Positions 1 through 8,711 of a stretch of DNA of 64,000 bases are shown in pieces. The stretch is from Mycobacterium sp. PS03-16 (lineage in GTDB: Bacteria > Actinomycetota > Actinomycetes > Mycobacteriales > Mycobacteriaceae). Where the stretch lies: NCBI RefSeq assembly GCF_004570325.1, contig NZ_SPQO01000014.1, positions 62,001 to 126,000 on the forward strand, written 5' to 3'. The notes beneath the pieces are model-generated. The model did not search any database, had not been told where the DNA came from, and saw nothing but the letters and a program-made list of their open reading frames with translations. The translations under genes were made by a program, and so were the position numbers. Position 1 is the stretch's first letter, and every line of letters begins with the position of its first letter.

Positions 1-249
1 GGCCTTGTGCACATAGGCGCTGGTCGCCTCGAACACCATGTCGGGCTTCTCCGACTGCCCCAACAGCCAATCCACCCCCTCGTGCGAGGTCTCCAACCCC
101 ATCTTGCGCGCCCGCGCCAACCCCTCAGACTCCGGATCGATCCCGATCATCCACCGCGGCTCGAGATACTCCGAGCGCTGCAACTTGTAGAGCAGATCAG
201 TGCTGATATTGCCCGACCCGACAATCGCAACTGACATCTTCGTAGGCAT
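1..249 (-). CDS. hsaG: Acetaldehyde dehydrogenase (acylating), 5' part, cut by the left edge
   Basis: The 83 visible residues are the N-terminus of an acylating acetaldehyde/propanal dehydrogenase, which turns the aldehyde released by the ring-degradation aldolase into an acyl-CoA. A Rossmann motif (VAIVGSGN) near residue 7 is followed by the family signatures RWMIGIDP and [10 protein letters not shown]. The rest of the protein lies left of base 1. I chose the ATG at 249 because AGGGGAGG lies just upstream; a second ATG at 237 would also fit. It follows the enoyl-CoA hydratase gene by 13 bp on the same strand, so both are probably co-transcribed. The family also serves aromatic meta-cleavage; the steroid role (HsaG) is inferred from the neighbours. 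hsaE and hsaF are not in this window. Confidence 0.85.
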   Translation of the reverse strand, partial: MPTKMSVAIVGSGNISTDLLYKLQRSEYLEPRWMIGIDPESEGLARARKMGLETSHEGVDWLLGQSEKPDMVFEATSAYVHKA

Positions 250-262
250 GTCCCTCCCCTGT

Positions 263-1123
263 TCAATCCGAGATCTGCGCGCCCCGCGGCGCGGCCATCG
301 CTTTGACATCCATACCGCCGAGCGATCCGGTTCCGACCTCGGCGTTGTGTGCGTGCGCGAAGTGGTGCAGCCCGAACACCGAGTCGATCCCGTTGCGCAG
401 GCCCATCTGGTCCTCGCACTGGTTGACCGCCTTCTTGGTCAGCGCCAGACCGAATCTCGGCATGGCCGCGATCCGTGACGCGAGCCGGCGGGCCTGCTCC
501 TCGAGCTGCTCACGGGGCACGACGCGATTGACCATCCCGACCTCGTACGCACGGCGGGCGTCGAACCGGTCACCGGTGTAGAGGAACTCCTTGGCGAACC
601 GCGGACCGAGCACCCACGGGTGCGCGAAGTACTCGACACCTGGGATGCCCATACGGACAACGGGATCCGAAAAGAAGGCATCGTCGGCGGCGACGATGAG
701 GTCGCACACCCAGGCGAGCATCAACCCTCCCGCGATGCACGCGCCCTGCACCATGGCGATCATCGGCTTGGGGATCTCCCGCCAGCGGCGGCACATCCCG
801 ACGTAGACCTCCATCTCCCGGGCGAAGCGCTGGTCTCCCCCGGACTTGTCGACGTGGTCCCACCACATCACCGCCCGATTGTCGTAGGTCACGTGGTGGT
901 CGCGGTCGGGTGTGCCGATGTCGTGTCCGGCGCTGAAATGATCTCCGGCCCCGGACAGTACGATGACCGCGACTTCGTCATCGTCGACGGCCCGTTGGAA
1001 GGCGGCGTCCAACGCATAGGTCATCACGGAGTTCTGCGCGTTGCGGTAACGCGGCCGGTTCATCGTGACGACGGCGATCCCGTCACTCACCCGATAGGTC
1101 ACCACATCCTGGTCATCGTGCAC
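263..1123 (-). CDS. Enoyl-CoA hydratase/isomerase (crotonase) family protein
   Basis: The 286-residue protein has the crotonase fold: an N-terminal [12 protein letters not shown] strand-loop, the oxyanion segment SAGHDIG near residue 66, and the second oxyanion segment [13 protein letters not shown] near residue 125. Members hydrate or isomerise enoyl-CoA thioesters. It is somewhat longer than the usual 255-270 residues and has a Trp/His-rich insert (residues about 70-100). The GTG start has no Shine-Dalgarno sequence, but a -10-like GACGAT sits 12 nt upstream and regulatory site 1 lies 42 nt upstream, so a leaderless mRNA is likely. hsaG follows directly. A part in steroid ring or side-chain beta-oxidation is inferred from context; the exact substrate is unknown. 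Confidence 0.8.
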   Translation of the reverse strand: MHDDQDVVTYRVSDGIAVVTMNRPRYRNAQNSVMTYALDAAFQRAVDDDEVAVIVLSGAGDHFSAGHDIGTPDRDHHVTYDNRAVMWWDHVDKSGGDQRFAREMEVYVGMCRRWREIPKPMIAMVQGACIAGGLMLAWVCDLIVAADDAFFSDPVVRMGIPGVEYFAHPWVLGPRFAKEFLYTGDRFDARRAYEVGMVNRVVPREQLEEQARRLASRIAAMPRFGLALTKKAVNQCEDQMGLRNGIDSVFGLHHFAHAHNAEVGTGSLGGMDVKAMAAPRGAQISD

Positions 1124-1164
1124 CGGGCCATCGTCGCACCGCCGCCGATGCCGCAGATTCCCGT

Positions 1165-1180
1165 CGTCCGCTCACCGGAC
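1165..1180. promoter_or_regulatory. Island regulatory motif, site 1 (divergent)
   Basis: CGTCCGCTCACCGGAC lies midway between the divergent hydratase and hsaD genes, 42 nt from each start codon. The inverted arms CGTCCG and CGGACG (completed at base 1181) are perfect around CTCAC. -10-like elements CAGGCT (1210-1215, plus strand) and GACGAT (1135-1130, minus strand) each begin 30 nt from the motif edge. Confidence 0.65.
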
Positions 1181-1221
1181 GTCACCCACCTCACACCGAC
1201 GTGAGGTGTCAGGCTTGACCC

Positions 1222-2076
1222 ATGACCACCGATCTCGAGATCCCCCTCCAGGAAGTGGCGACGCCGTCCGGCACGCTGCGCTACTACGACACCGGTGAAG
1301 GTGCACCGCTGCTCTTTCTGCACGGTTCCGGACCGGGCGTCACCGGATGGCGCAACTTCCGCGGCATCCTTCCCGCCTTCAGCGGCGAATTCCGTTGCCT
1401 GATTCTGGAATTTCCCGGGTTCGGGGTGAGCGAGGACCAGGGCGGTCATCCCATGGTCACCGCGCAGGGCGTCGTCGCGCCGTTCCTCGATGCGATCGGG
1501 GTGGAGCACGTCGACATCGTCGGCAACTCCATGGGCGGTGGAGTCGGCATCAACTTCGCCATCCACCATCCCGAGCGGCTGCGACGCCTGGTCACGATCG
1601 GCGGTATCGGCACCAACGTGTTCAGCCCCGGGCCGAGTGAGGGCATCCGGCTGCTGCAAGAGTTCACCGAGGACCCGACACGTCAGCGACTCGTCGACTG
1701 GCTGCACTCGATGGTGTACGACCCGGCGTTGGTCACGGATCAGCTGATCGAGGAGCGCTGGCAGCTGGCGACGGATCCGGAAACCCTCGCCGCGGCCCGC
1801 CGCATGTACGGTAAGGCGGCGTTCGCCCAGATGATGGCGTTCATGCGGAGTTCCGATGCGCCGCTGCCGTGGGCGCAGATGCACAAGGTGGCCGCACCCA
1901 CGCTGCTCACGTGGGGGCGCGATGACCGGGTCAGCCCATTGGATATGGCGCTGATTCCCATGCGCACCATTCCCAATGCGGAGCTGCACGTGTTTCCGAA
2001 CTGCGGGCACTGGGCGATGATCGAGGCCAAGGCCGCGTTCGAGGCGACGGTGCTGTCGTTCCTCAGACGGGGGTAG
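1222..2076 (+). CDS. hsaD: C-C bond hydrolase of the HsaD (meta-cleavage product hydrolase) family
   Basis: The 284-residue alpha/beta hydrolase carries the oxyanion segment HGSGPG (34-39), nucleophile Ser103 in GNSMGGG, Asp235 in WGRDDRVSP and His263 in NCGHW. This order and spacing match meta-cleavage hydrolases such as BphD and HsaD. HsaD splits the ring-cleaved seco-steroid 4,9-DSHA into the HIP-type bicyclic acid and a C5 hydroxydienoate. It is a single-gene unit: the next gene converges on it with a 4-bp gap. The -10-like CAGGCT sits 12 nt before the ATG and regulatory site 1 lies upstream, so translation may be leaderless. An aromatic-pathway hydrolase is the alternative, but hsaA, hsaB and hsaC in the same window favour the steroid role. 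Confidence 0.85.
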   Translation: MTTDLEIPLQEVATPSGTLRYYDTGEGAPLLFLHGSGPGVTGWRNFRGILPAFSGEFRCLILEFPGFGVSEDQGGHPMVTAQGVVAPFLDAIGVEHVDIVGNSMGGGVGINFAIHHPERLRRLVTIGGIGTNVFSPGPSEGIRLLQEFTEDPTRQRLVDWLHSMVYDPALVTDQLIEERWQLATDPETLAAARRMYGKAAFAQMMAFMRSSDAPLPWAQMHKVAAPTLLTWGRDDRVSPLDMALIPMRTIPNAELHVFPNCGHWAMIEAKAAFEATVLSFLRRG

Positions 2077-2080
2077 CGGC

Positions 2081-2917
2081 TCAGCGCTGCGTGCTGCCGG
2101 CGTCCACCGGCAGCGCGACGGCGGTGATGTAGCGCGCCTCGTCGGACGCCAGGAACACCGCGGCGTTGGCGACATCGACGGGGTCCACCCACGGTATGTC
2201 CAGGAGGTTCATCGGCCGGGCCGCCGCGGCGAACTCCGCATGGGTCGGGGGCCGGTCCAGGTCGGGCCGGAATGCGCGACGCACCGCCTCGTTCTGGATG
2301 AGCGGGGTGTCGACGTTGGTGGGGTGCACGGAGTTGACCCGGATGCCGTGCGGTGCGAGATCATGCGCGAGGCTGCGCATCAACCCGACCACACCGTGTT
2401 TGGCCGCGGTGTAGTGGGCGACGCCGACCAGACCGCGCAGGCCGGCTATGGAACTGACCAGCACCATGACGCCGCCGCCCCGGCTGATCAGATGTGGTGC
2501 GGTCGCCTTGCACGTGTGCCACACACCGGTCAGGTTGACGTCGAGCATGGTCTGCCACATGTCCTCGGGCATCTCGACCGCCATGCCCCGCGACGTGATA
2601 CCGGCGGTCGCACAGACGATGTCGAGACCCCCGAACTCGGCGACGGCCGCGTCGGTCGCCGTCTGCAAGGCGTCGCAGTCACGCACGTCGACCACGTCGG
2701 CGGCGATGCGGCCGCCCGCCTCGACGACCAGGCGTACGGTCTCCTCGAGGTCTTCGGTGGTGGACGGCGGAACCACGACGGTGTCGACCGGACCGCAGAT
2801 GTCCAGGGCGATGATGTCGGCGCCTTCCTCGGCGAAGCGCACTGCCTGCGCGCGTCCGATGCCGCGCGCGGCACCGGTGACCACCGCGACCTTGCCGGCG
2901 AGCCGTCCCACCGTCAT
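2081..2917 (-). CDS. Mycofactocin-type SDR oxidoreductase
   Basis: The 278-residue SDR has a TGAARGIG cofactor loop (residues 15-22), a catalytic Ser in VSSIAG and YTAAK as the Tyr-x-x-x-Lys pair. After the second strand (ALDIC) it carries an insertion that ends in VDVRD. I recognise this as typical of the mycofactocin-dependent (carveol dehydrogenase) SDR subfamily, in which NAD(H) is held tightly and electrons leave through mycofactocin. The likely role is oxidation of a steroid hydroxyl group, which is an inference. The ATG overlaps the stop of the preceding SDR (ATGA), so it is translationally coupled as the third gene after the Baeyer-Villiger monooxygenase. Confidence 0.8.
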   Translation of the reverse strand: MTVGRLAGKVAVVTGAARGIGRAQAVRFAEEGADIIALDICGPVDTVVVPPSTTEDLEETVRLVVEAGGRIAADVVDVRDCDALQTATDAAVAEFGGLDIVCATAGITSRGMAVEMPEDMWQTMLDVNLTGVWHTCKATAPHLISRGGGVMVLVSSIAGLRGLVGVAHYTAAKHGVVGLMRSLAHDLAPHGIRVNSVHPTNVDTPLIQNEAVRRAFRPDLDRPPTHAEFAAAARPMNLLDIPWVDPVDVANAAVFLASDEARYITAVALPVDAGSTQR

Positions 2918-3717
2918 GCCTTCTGCGTGAGGCCGGCGTCGACGACCAGCTGCGTTCCCGTGATGTACCGGGCTTCGTCGGAGGCCAGGAAAACCACCGC
3001 ATTGGCGACGTCCACGGGATCGACCCACGGCACCGGCAGCAGGTTGCGCGCCGTCAGCACCTCCGCGGCGTCGTCGGCAGTGGGTTCGGGCAGATCGGGT
3101 CGCAACCGTTTGAAGGTCGCCGAGTTGAGCACCATCGGCGTCGCAACGGCGCCCGGATGTACGGTGTTCACCCGAATGCTGCGCGATCCCAACTCGTTGG
3201 CGAGGGTCCGCGCCAAACCCACCACGGCGTGCTTGCTGGCGGTGTAGTGCGCGGTGTTCGCGGTGCCCCGCAAACCGTTGGTGGAACTGATGATCACGAT
3301 CGAGCCGCCGTTCGCATCCATGTGCCCCACCGCGGCTCTCACGGTGTGCCACACGCCGGTCAGGTTGACATCGAGCACCCGGCGCCACGCCTCTTCGGCG
3401 AGGTCCCACGCCGGCGCGCCCGCGGGGTGTACGCCGGCATTCGCCACGACGACGTCCAACCGGCCGAGTTCGGCGACGCCGCGTTCGACCGCGGCGCTGA
3501 GCGCCGTGACATCTCGAACGTCGGCTTCGCCGGTGACACAACGCCGTCCGCGTTCGGTCACCGCGGCCGCCGTCTCGGCGAGGTCGGCGGAAACCGCGGC
3601 GACGTCGAGCGCGATGACGTCGGCGCCCTCCTCGGCGAACCGCTCGCAGTGCACCCGACCGGTGCCCCGCGCGGCGCCGGTGACCATGACGACCCTGCCC
3701 GGCAACCTCGTCATCAA
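2914..3717 (-). CDS. SDR oxidoreductase, probably mycofactocin-type
   Basis: The 267-residue SDR has TGAARGTG at the cofactor site, the N-A-G strand (ANAGVHPAG), SST as the catalytic serine region and YTASK as the catalytic pair. It is clearly a sister of the downstream SDR: both contain LNVNLTGVWHT-like and NLL-P-VPWVDPVDVANA-like segments. The insertion after the second strand is shorter here. It lies between the Baeyer-Villiger monooxygenase and the second SDR, with ATGA overlaps on both sides, so the three genes form a tight operon. Hydroxysteroid dehydrogenation is inferred. A tandem duplication is the simplest origin of the pair. Confidence 0.8.
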   Translation of the reverse strand: MMTRLPGRVVMVTGAARGTGRVHCERFAEEGADVIALDVAAVSADLAETAAAVTERGRRCVTGEADVRDVTALSAAVERGVAELGRLDVVVANAGVHPAGAPAWDLAEEAWRRVLDVNLTGVWHTVRAAVGHMDANGGSIVIISSTNGLRGTANTAHYTASKHAVVGLARTLANELGSRSIRVNTVHPGAVATPMVLNSATFKRLRPDLPEPTADDAAEVLTARNLLPVPWVDPVDVANAVVFLASDEARYITGTQLVVDAGLTQKA

Positions 3718-5336
3718 TCGGTTTTCAGCAGCGCGAAGCCCTTGTACCCGGCGTCGGCGACCTCAGCGCAGATGTCGAGGTAGACCCCGAATCCGCCGAT
3801 GAACAACATGAACACCCGGGGCTTACCCGGCACGTTGGCGCCCATGTACCAGGAGTTGGCCTGGGTGAAGAGCGTGGCGTCGGCGCGGCGGGCCAACTCG
3901 GCACCCCAGTCGTCGACGGCCTGCTCGGTGGCCTCGATCGCCGCATACCCGTGGTCGTCGAGGTAGCGGATGCAATCGGCGATCCAGTTCACGTGCGCTT
4001 CGGCGTGCAGCACCATGTTCGCCAGCACTGCCGGGGCACCCGGACCGGAGACGATGAATAGGTTCGGGAAACCATCGACCCCCAAGCCGAGGTATGTCCG
4101 GGGACCGTCGCGCCAGTCGTCACGCAGCGTCTCGCCGCCGCGGCCGGCGATGGTCATCTTGCCCAGCGCGCCGGTCATCGCGTCGAAGCCGGTGGCCAGC
4201 ACGATGACGTCGACGCCGTAGTGCGCGTCGGAGGTGTTGATGCCGTCCGGATCGATCGACTTGATGGGGGTCTTCCGGACGCTGACGAGCTTCACGTTGG
4301 GCCGGTTGAACGTCTGGAAATAGTTGGTATCGGTGCAGATCCGTTTGGTACCGATCGGATGGTCGTTGGGGATCAGCAACTCGGCGACCTCGGGATCGTC
4401 GATGACGGACCGGATCTTCTCCTCGTAGAACTTGCGGGCCTCTTCGTTCGCCGCAGGATCGATCATCTGATCCCGGAAGGTCTTGGAGAACAGCACGCCA
4501 CCCAGCTGCCACCGCTTCTCGAACGCCGCCCTGCGTTCCTCGTCCGACACCTCCATGGTGAGTTTCGGATGCGCGATGTGCGGGGAGCCGCCACCGCTCT
4601 GCCACGACAGTCGGCGCCGCTCGTCATAGGTGGCCTTCACCTCGGCGACGTCCTCGGCGGTCAGCGGGCGGTTACCGGCCGGCACGCTGTAGTTCGGCGT
4701 ACGCTGAAGCACGTAGAGCTGCTCGGCCTGTTCGGCGATGATCGGAATTGACTGAATGCCAGACGATCCCGTGCCGATCACCGCGACCCGCTTGCCGGTG
4801 AAGTCGACGTCCTCGTGGGGCCAGTCGGCGGTGTGGTAGATGGCGCCGTCGAACGTCTCCAGCCCGTCGAATCGAGGCGTCAACGCGGCCGACAGCGGAC
4901 CGGTGGCCATGATGCAGAATCGCGCGGTCACCACCGTGCCGGTGTCCGTGGTGACCGTCCACCGCAGCGAGTCCTCGTCGAGGACCGCGGAGGTGACCCT
5001 GGTGTTGAACGTGATACCACGGCGCAGGTCGAGCTTGTCGGTGACCCAGTTGATGTAGCGCAAGATCTCGCCCTGGGTCGCATACTTTTCGGTCCAGGTC
5101 CACTCCTGCTGCAGTTCCTCGGAGAACGAGAAGCAGTAGTCGACGCTCTCGACATCGCACCGGGCGCCGGGATAGCGGTTGTAGTACCAGGTGCCGCCAA
5201 CGTCCGGCGCCGCTTCGAACACGCGGACCGTCAAGCCTTGCTCACGCAATTTGTGCAGGGCGTACAGACCGGCGAAGCCCGCGCCGACGACCACGGCATC
5301 GACGGCCTCGGGCAGCTGATCAGCGGCAGTGTCCAC
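3714..5336 (-). CDS. Baeyer-Villiger type FAD-dependent monooxygenase
   Basis: The protein shows two Rossmann motifs (GAGFAG near residue 18 and GTGSSG in the middle) flanking the BVMO fingerprint FDGAIYHTADW, which fits FxGxxxHxxxW. These enzymes use NADPH and O2 to insert oxygen beside a ketone, giving esters or lactones; ketosteroids are known substrates of relatives. I prefer the GTG at 5336 (540 residues): it leaves 14 residues before the Rossmann fold, as in cyclohexanone monooxygenases, and a perfect -10 TACGTT (5350-5345) lies just upstream at the standard distance from regulatory site 2. In-frame starts at 5381 and 5390 would overlap that site. It heads an operon with two SDRs. Confidence 0.85.
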   Translation of the reverse strand: MDTAADQLPEAVDAVVVGAGFAGLYALHKLREQGLTVRVFEAAPDVGGTWYYNRYPGARCDVESVDYCFSFSEELQQEWTWTEKYATQGEILRYINWVTDKLDLRRGITFNTRVTSAVLDEDSLRWTVTTDTGTVVTARFCIMATGPLSAALTPRFDGLETFDGAIYHTADWPHEDVDFTGKRVAVIGTGSSGIQSIPIIAEQAEQLYVLQRTPNYSVPAGNRPLTAEDVAEVKATYDERRRLSWQSGGGSPHIAHPKLTMEVSDEERRAAFEKRWQLGGVLFSKTFRDQMIDPAANEEARKFYEEKIRSVIDDPEVAELLIPNDHPIGTKRICTDTNYFQTFNRPNVKLVSVRKTPIKSIDPDGINTSDAHYGVDVIVLATGFDAMTGALGKMTIAGRGGETLRDDWRDGPRTYLGLGVDGFPNLFIVSGPGAPAVLANMVLHAEAHVNWIADCIRYLDDHGYAAIEATEQAVDDWGAELARRADATLFTQANSWYMGANVPGKPRVFMLFIGGFGVYLDICAEVADAGYKGFALLKTD

Positions 5337-5379
5337 GACATGTGAACGTAGGCGGCCCTCGCGCGGGCGGGATGTGCCC

Positions 5380-5395
5380 ATCCCGGTCACCGGAC
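5380..5395. promoter_or_regulatory. Island regulatory motif, site 2 (divergent)
   Basis: ATCCCGGTCACCGGAC lies between the monooxygenase operon and kshB. The -10 element TACGTT (5350-5345, minus strand) begins 30 nt away. For kshB only a weak GAGAGT (5428-5433) is seen. A second, poorer relative of the motif, CGTCCCAGCCAACGGAC, lies at 5409-5425. Confidence 0.5.
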
Positions 5396-5468
5396 GTCGT
5401 GATCATGCCGTCCCAGCCAACGGACTCGAGAGTCGCGCGCCGGGCGCCACGACAGCATCATCGTCGTT

Positions 5469-6515
5469 GTGTCTTCGCCACCCGAGTCCCGCAGCGTGAA
5501 GCTCACCGTGACCGATGTCATCGAGGAGAGCCACGACGCCCGCTCGCTGGTCTTCGCCGTCGCAGACCACGAACGGCACCGGCTGAACTACCGGCCCGGG
5601 CAATTCCTGACGCTCCGTGTGCCCGGCGAGGGCAGCGGGTCGGTGGCCCGCTGCTATTCGCTGGCGAGCTCACCACACACCGATCCGGCGCCCAAGGTGA
5701 CGATCAAGCGGGTCGACGGCGGCTACGGCTCGAACTGGTTGTGCGACAACGTCAGTCCGGGCGACGTCATCGAGGCGCTGCCACCGTCGGGGGTCTTCAC
5801 GCCCCGTGACCTCGGCATCGATCTGCTGCTGTGGGCGGGCGGCAGCGGCATCACCCCGGTGATGTCGATCCTGAAGTCGGCGCTCGCCGAGGGAACCGGC
5901 CGGGTGACGCTGGTCTATGCCAACCGGGACGAACGTTCGGTCATCTTCGCCACAGAGCTGCGCGACCTCACCACCCGCCATCCCGACCGGTTGACGGTGG
6001 TGCACTGGCTGGAATCCGTGCAGGGACTGCCGCAGCAACCGCAACTGGCAGCGCTGGCGCGCCGACTGGGCGGCGCCGAATCGTATCTGTGTGGACCAGG
6101 CCCGTTCATGGCCGCCGTGCAGGCGGCGCTGGCCGATGCCGGCGTCGCGCGCACCGCCGTGCACACCGAGGTCTTCCAGTCCCTGACCGGTGACCCCTTC
6201 GCCGCCGTCGAACCACCCGCCGTCGACGGTGACGACGACGCTGACGCCGCCACCGTGTCGGTCGACATCGACGGCCAACAGCACAAGTTGCGCTGGCCGG
6301 CGCAATCCACACTGGTCGACGTCATGCTCGCGGCCGGCCTGGACGTGCCGTTCTCCTGCCGTGAGGGCCAGTGCGGTTCCTGTGCGGCCACGCTGGTGCG
6401 CGGCAAGGTCGACATGCCTGCCAGCGACATCCTCGAACCCGACGACATCGAGGCCGGGACCATTCTGGGCTGCCAGGCGCGGCCCGCCTCGGATGACATC
6501 CACGTCGAGTTCTGA
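5469..6515 (+). CDS. kshB: Ferredoxin-NAD(P)H reductase of the KshB type
   Basis: The 348-residue reductase has three modules in order: an FAD-binding barrel (residues about 8-105, with RCYSLASSP), an NAD-binding domain (about 110-225, with GGSGITPVMS), and a C-terminal plant-type 2Fe-2S domain with CREGQCGSC and a fourth Cys in GCQA. This is the layout of KshB, which passes electrons from NADH to the Rieske oxygenase KshA. kshA itself is at 31960-33102. The start is a GTG at 5469. It is divergent from the Baeyer-Villiger gene with site 2 between, and hsaA follows after 88 bp. It could also serve other oxygenases of the island. Confidence 0.8.
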   Translation: MSSPPESRSVKLTVTDVIEESHDARSLVFAVADHERHRLNYRPGQFLTLRVPGEGSGSVARCYSLASSPHTDPAPKVTIKRVDGGYGSNWLCDNVSPGDVIEALPPSGVFTPRDLGIDLLLWAGGSGITPVMSILKSALAEGTGRVTLVYANRDERSVIFATELRDLTTRHPDRLTVVHWLESVQGLPQQPQLAALARRLGGAESYLCGPGPFMAAVQAALADAGVARTAVHTEVFQSLTGDPFAAVEPPAVDGDDDADAATVSVDIDGQQHKLRWPAQSTLVDVMLAAGLDVPFSCREGQCGSCAATLVRGKVDMPASDILEPDDIEAGTILGCQARPASDDIHVEF

Positions 6516-6520
6516 CGGGT

Positions 6521-6536
6521 CGTCCATTCACCGGGA
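6521..6536. promoter_or_regulatory. Island regulatory motif, site 3
   Basis: CGTCCATTCACCGGGA lies in the 88-bp gap between kshB and hsaA. A TAGACC element (6565-6570) starts 29 nt after it, which would give hsaA its own promoter with a leader of roughly 27 nt. This fits the Shine-Dalgarno sequence seen there. Confidence 0.5.
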
Positions 6537-6603
6537 TCTGCTCACGACTTGACCGCGATCGCGGTAGACCATCGAAGACAGCCTCACGAGAGAAGGACGC
6601 CTC

Positions 6604-7785
6604 ATGACCGAGCGGGTAATCGACCGGGTGATGGAACTGGCCGACCAGTTCAAGGAGCAGGCGGTGGAAGCCGAGAGGCTCGGCCAGCTGTCGGACGCCA
6701 CCGTGAAGAACATGAAGGCGGCCGGCTCCATCCGGCTCCTCCAGCCCGTGGAGCACGGCGGCTACGAAGTCCATCCCCGCGAATTCGCCGAGACCGTCAT
6801 GGCCACCGCGGCGCTGGACCCAGCGGCCGGGTGGGTCAACGGCGTGGTCGGCGTGCATCCGTATCAGCTCGCCTACGCCAATCCCCGCGTCGCGCAGGAG
6901 GTGTGGGCCACCGACGTGGACACCTGGATCGCCTCGCCGTACGCCCCGCAGGGGGTGGCCAAGCCGGTGGACGGCGGCTACCTCTTCACCGGGCGCTGGC
7001 AGTTCAGCTCCGGCACCGACGCCTGCGACTGGATCATCCTCGGGGCGATGGTCGGTGACACCGACGGCAAACCGGTCATGCCTCCGCAGATCCTGCACAT
7101 GATTCTGCCGCGCAGCGACTACCAGATCGTCGATGACTCGTGGGATGTCGTCGGCCTGCGCGGCACCGGTTCCAAGGACGTCATCGTCAAGGACGCGTTC
7201 GTCCCCGCCTACCGCACCATGGACGGCATGAAGGTCATGGACGGCACCGCGCAAATCGAGGCCGGCATGACCAAGACGCTGTACAAGATGCCGTGGTCGA
7301 CGATGTTCCCGTTGGGCATCAGCTCCGCCACCATCGGCATCTGCGAGGGCGCGCTGGCGGCTCACCTCGACTACCAACGCGAACGCGTCGGAGCCAATGG
7401 CACCGCGATCAAAGACGACCCGTACGTCATGCACGCCGTCGGTGACGCGGCAGCCGAGATCGAGGCGTCGCGCCACGCGCTTCTGGCCAACGTCGACCGG
7501 GTCTACGACATGGTGGACTCCGGCAAGGAGGTCTCCTTCGCCGACCGCGCCGCCGTACGCCGCAGCCAGGTGAAGGCGGTGTGGCGTGCGGTCGCCGCCG
7601 TCGACCAGATCTTCGCCCGCTCCGGCGGCAACGCGCTGCGCATGGACAAGCCGCTGCAGCGGTACTGGCGCGATGCGCACGCCGGCGTCGCCCACGCCAT
7701 CCATGTTCCCGGCACCGTGTACCACGCCTCGGCGCTCAGCTCGCTGGGGATCGACCCGCAGGGGCCACTGCGGGCGATGATCTGA
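6604..7785 (+). CDS. hsaA: 3-HSA hydroxylase, oxygenase subunit (HsaA family)
   Basis: The 393-residue protein has the acyl-CoA dehydrogenase fold used by two-component flavin monooxygenases, and its length matches HsaA (about 394 residues). Recognisable segments are LLQPVEHGGYEV near residue 44, AAGWVNGVVGVH near 75 and RGTGSKDVIV near 185. HsaA uses reduced flavin from HsaB to hydroxylate the A-ring phenol of the 9,10-seco-steroid to a catechol, the substrate of HsaC. The start has a good ribosome site (GAGAAGGA). It is followed 17 bp later by hsaC. The partner reductase HsaB is encoded far away, at 39937. Confidence 0.88.
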   Translation: MTERVIDRVMELADQFKEQAVEAERLGQLSDATVKNMKAAGSIRLLQPVEHGGYEVHPREFAETVMATAALDPAAGWVNGVVGVHPYQLAYANPRVAQEVWATDVDTWIASPYAPQGVAKPVDGGYLFTGRWQFSSGTDACDWIILGAMVGDTDGKPVMPPQILHMILPRSDYQIVDDSWDVVGLRGTGSKDVIVKDAFVPAYRTMDGMKVMDGTAQIEAGMTKTLYKMPWSTMFPLGISSATIGICEGALAAHLDYQRERVGANGTAIKDDPYVMHAVGDAAAEIEASRHALLANVDRVYDMVDSGKEVSFADRAAVRRSQVKAVWRAVAAVDQIFARSGGNALRMDKPLQRYWRDAHAGVAHAIHVPGTVYHASALSSLGIDPQGPLRAMI

Positions 7786-7802
7786 CCGCGAAAGGGATGA
7801 CC

Positions 7803-8711
7803 ATGACTGCACTCAAAAGTCTCGGATACGTCACCGTTCAGACCGCCGGCATCGACCGTTGGCGCCACTTCGCTTTTCGGGTCCTGGGTTTCGCCGAGGG
7901 CAGCGGCCCCGACGAGTCGTCGCTGTACCTGCGTATGGATGAGCGGGCCGCTCGGATCATCGTGACCCCGGGGGATGTCGACCGGATCGTGACGGTCGGC
8001 TGGGAAGTGCGCGACCATGCGGGCCTCGAAGAGGTCAAGGCCGCGCTCGACACCGCCGGCGTGCCGTTCAAACAACTGTCGCTGGAGGAGGCCGACGCCC
8101 GCCGGGTCGAGGAGGTCATCGCCTTCGAGGATCCTGCCGGCACGGCCGTCGAGGTCTTCCACGGGCCGGTGCTCGACCACAGCCCGGTCGTCACGCCGTT
8201 CGGGGCCCGGTTCGTCACCGGCCCACAGGGGCTGGGCCACGTCGTGCTGCCGGCCCTCGACGCCAACAGCCTCTTCGAGTTCTACACCGACGTACTCGGA
8301 TTCAAGTCGCGTGGCGCCTTCCGGGTCCCGGTCCCGCCCGAGTTCGGCCCCGTGCGCGTCCGCTTCCTCGGCATCAACGAGCGCCACCACAGCCTCGCAA
8401 TCTGCCCCGCCTCCACCTTGCGCGACCCCGGTTTGGTCCACCTCATGGTCGAGGTCGAGAGCCTCGACACGGTGGGCCAGGCACTGGACCGCGTCAACAA
8501 GGACGGCTACCAGTTGTCGTCGACACTGGGCCGCCACACCAACGACAAGATGGTGTCCTTCTACGTCCGCGCACCCGGCGACTGGGACATCGAATTCGGC
8601 ACCGAGGGCATGCGTGTCGACGAAACCTATTACACCGCAGAGGAAATCACCGCCGACAGCTATTGGGGCCACCAGTGGGTCGGTGACCTTCCCGCAGCGA
8701 TGCGCCCGTGA
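7803..8711 (+). CDS. hsaC: Extradiol catechol dioxygenase (HsaC family)
   Basis: The 302-residue protein has two vicinal-oxygen-chelate domains, as in BphC. In the C-terminal domain the Fe(II) ligands can be placed at His146 (GLGHVVL), His213 (LVHLMVEV) and Glu264 (WDIEFG), with the active-site His195 in RHHSLAI. These positions fall almost exactly where they are in biphenyl-type dioxygenases. HsaC cleaves the catecholic seco-steroid 3,4-DHSA to 4,9-DSHA, the HsaD substrate. Of two adjacent ATGs, 7803 is preferred because AAAGGG then lies 6 nt upstream. The GTG of the next gene overlaps its stop (GTGA). Confidence 0.9.
   Translation: MTALKSLGYVTVQTAGIDRWRHFAFRVLGFAEGSGPDESSLYLRMDERAARIIVTPGDVDRIVTVGWEVRDHAGLEEVKAALDTAGVPFKQLSLEEADARRVEEVIAFEDPAGTAVEVFHGPVLDHSPVVTPFGARFVTGPQGLGHVVLPALDANSLFEFYTDVLGFKSRGAFRVPVPPEFGPVRVRFLGINERHHSLAICPASTLRDPGLVHLMVEVESLDTVGQALDRVNKDGYQLSSTLGRHTNDKMVSFYVRAPGDWDIEFGTEGMRVDETYYTAEEITADSYWGHQWVGDLPAAMRP

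Noticed and set aside
1099..2175. Minus-strand open frame opposite hsaD
   Set aside because: hsaD has its catalytic triad in the right places. The antisense frame covers the divergent promoter and lacks any domain.
5337..5390. Longer N-terminus of the first Baeyer-Villiger monooxygenase (starts at 5381 or 5390)
   Set aside because: It would add 15-18 atypical residues and place the start in regulatory site 2, downstream of which TACGTT is well placed as a -10.
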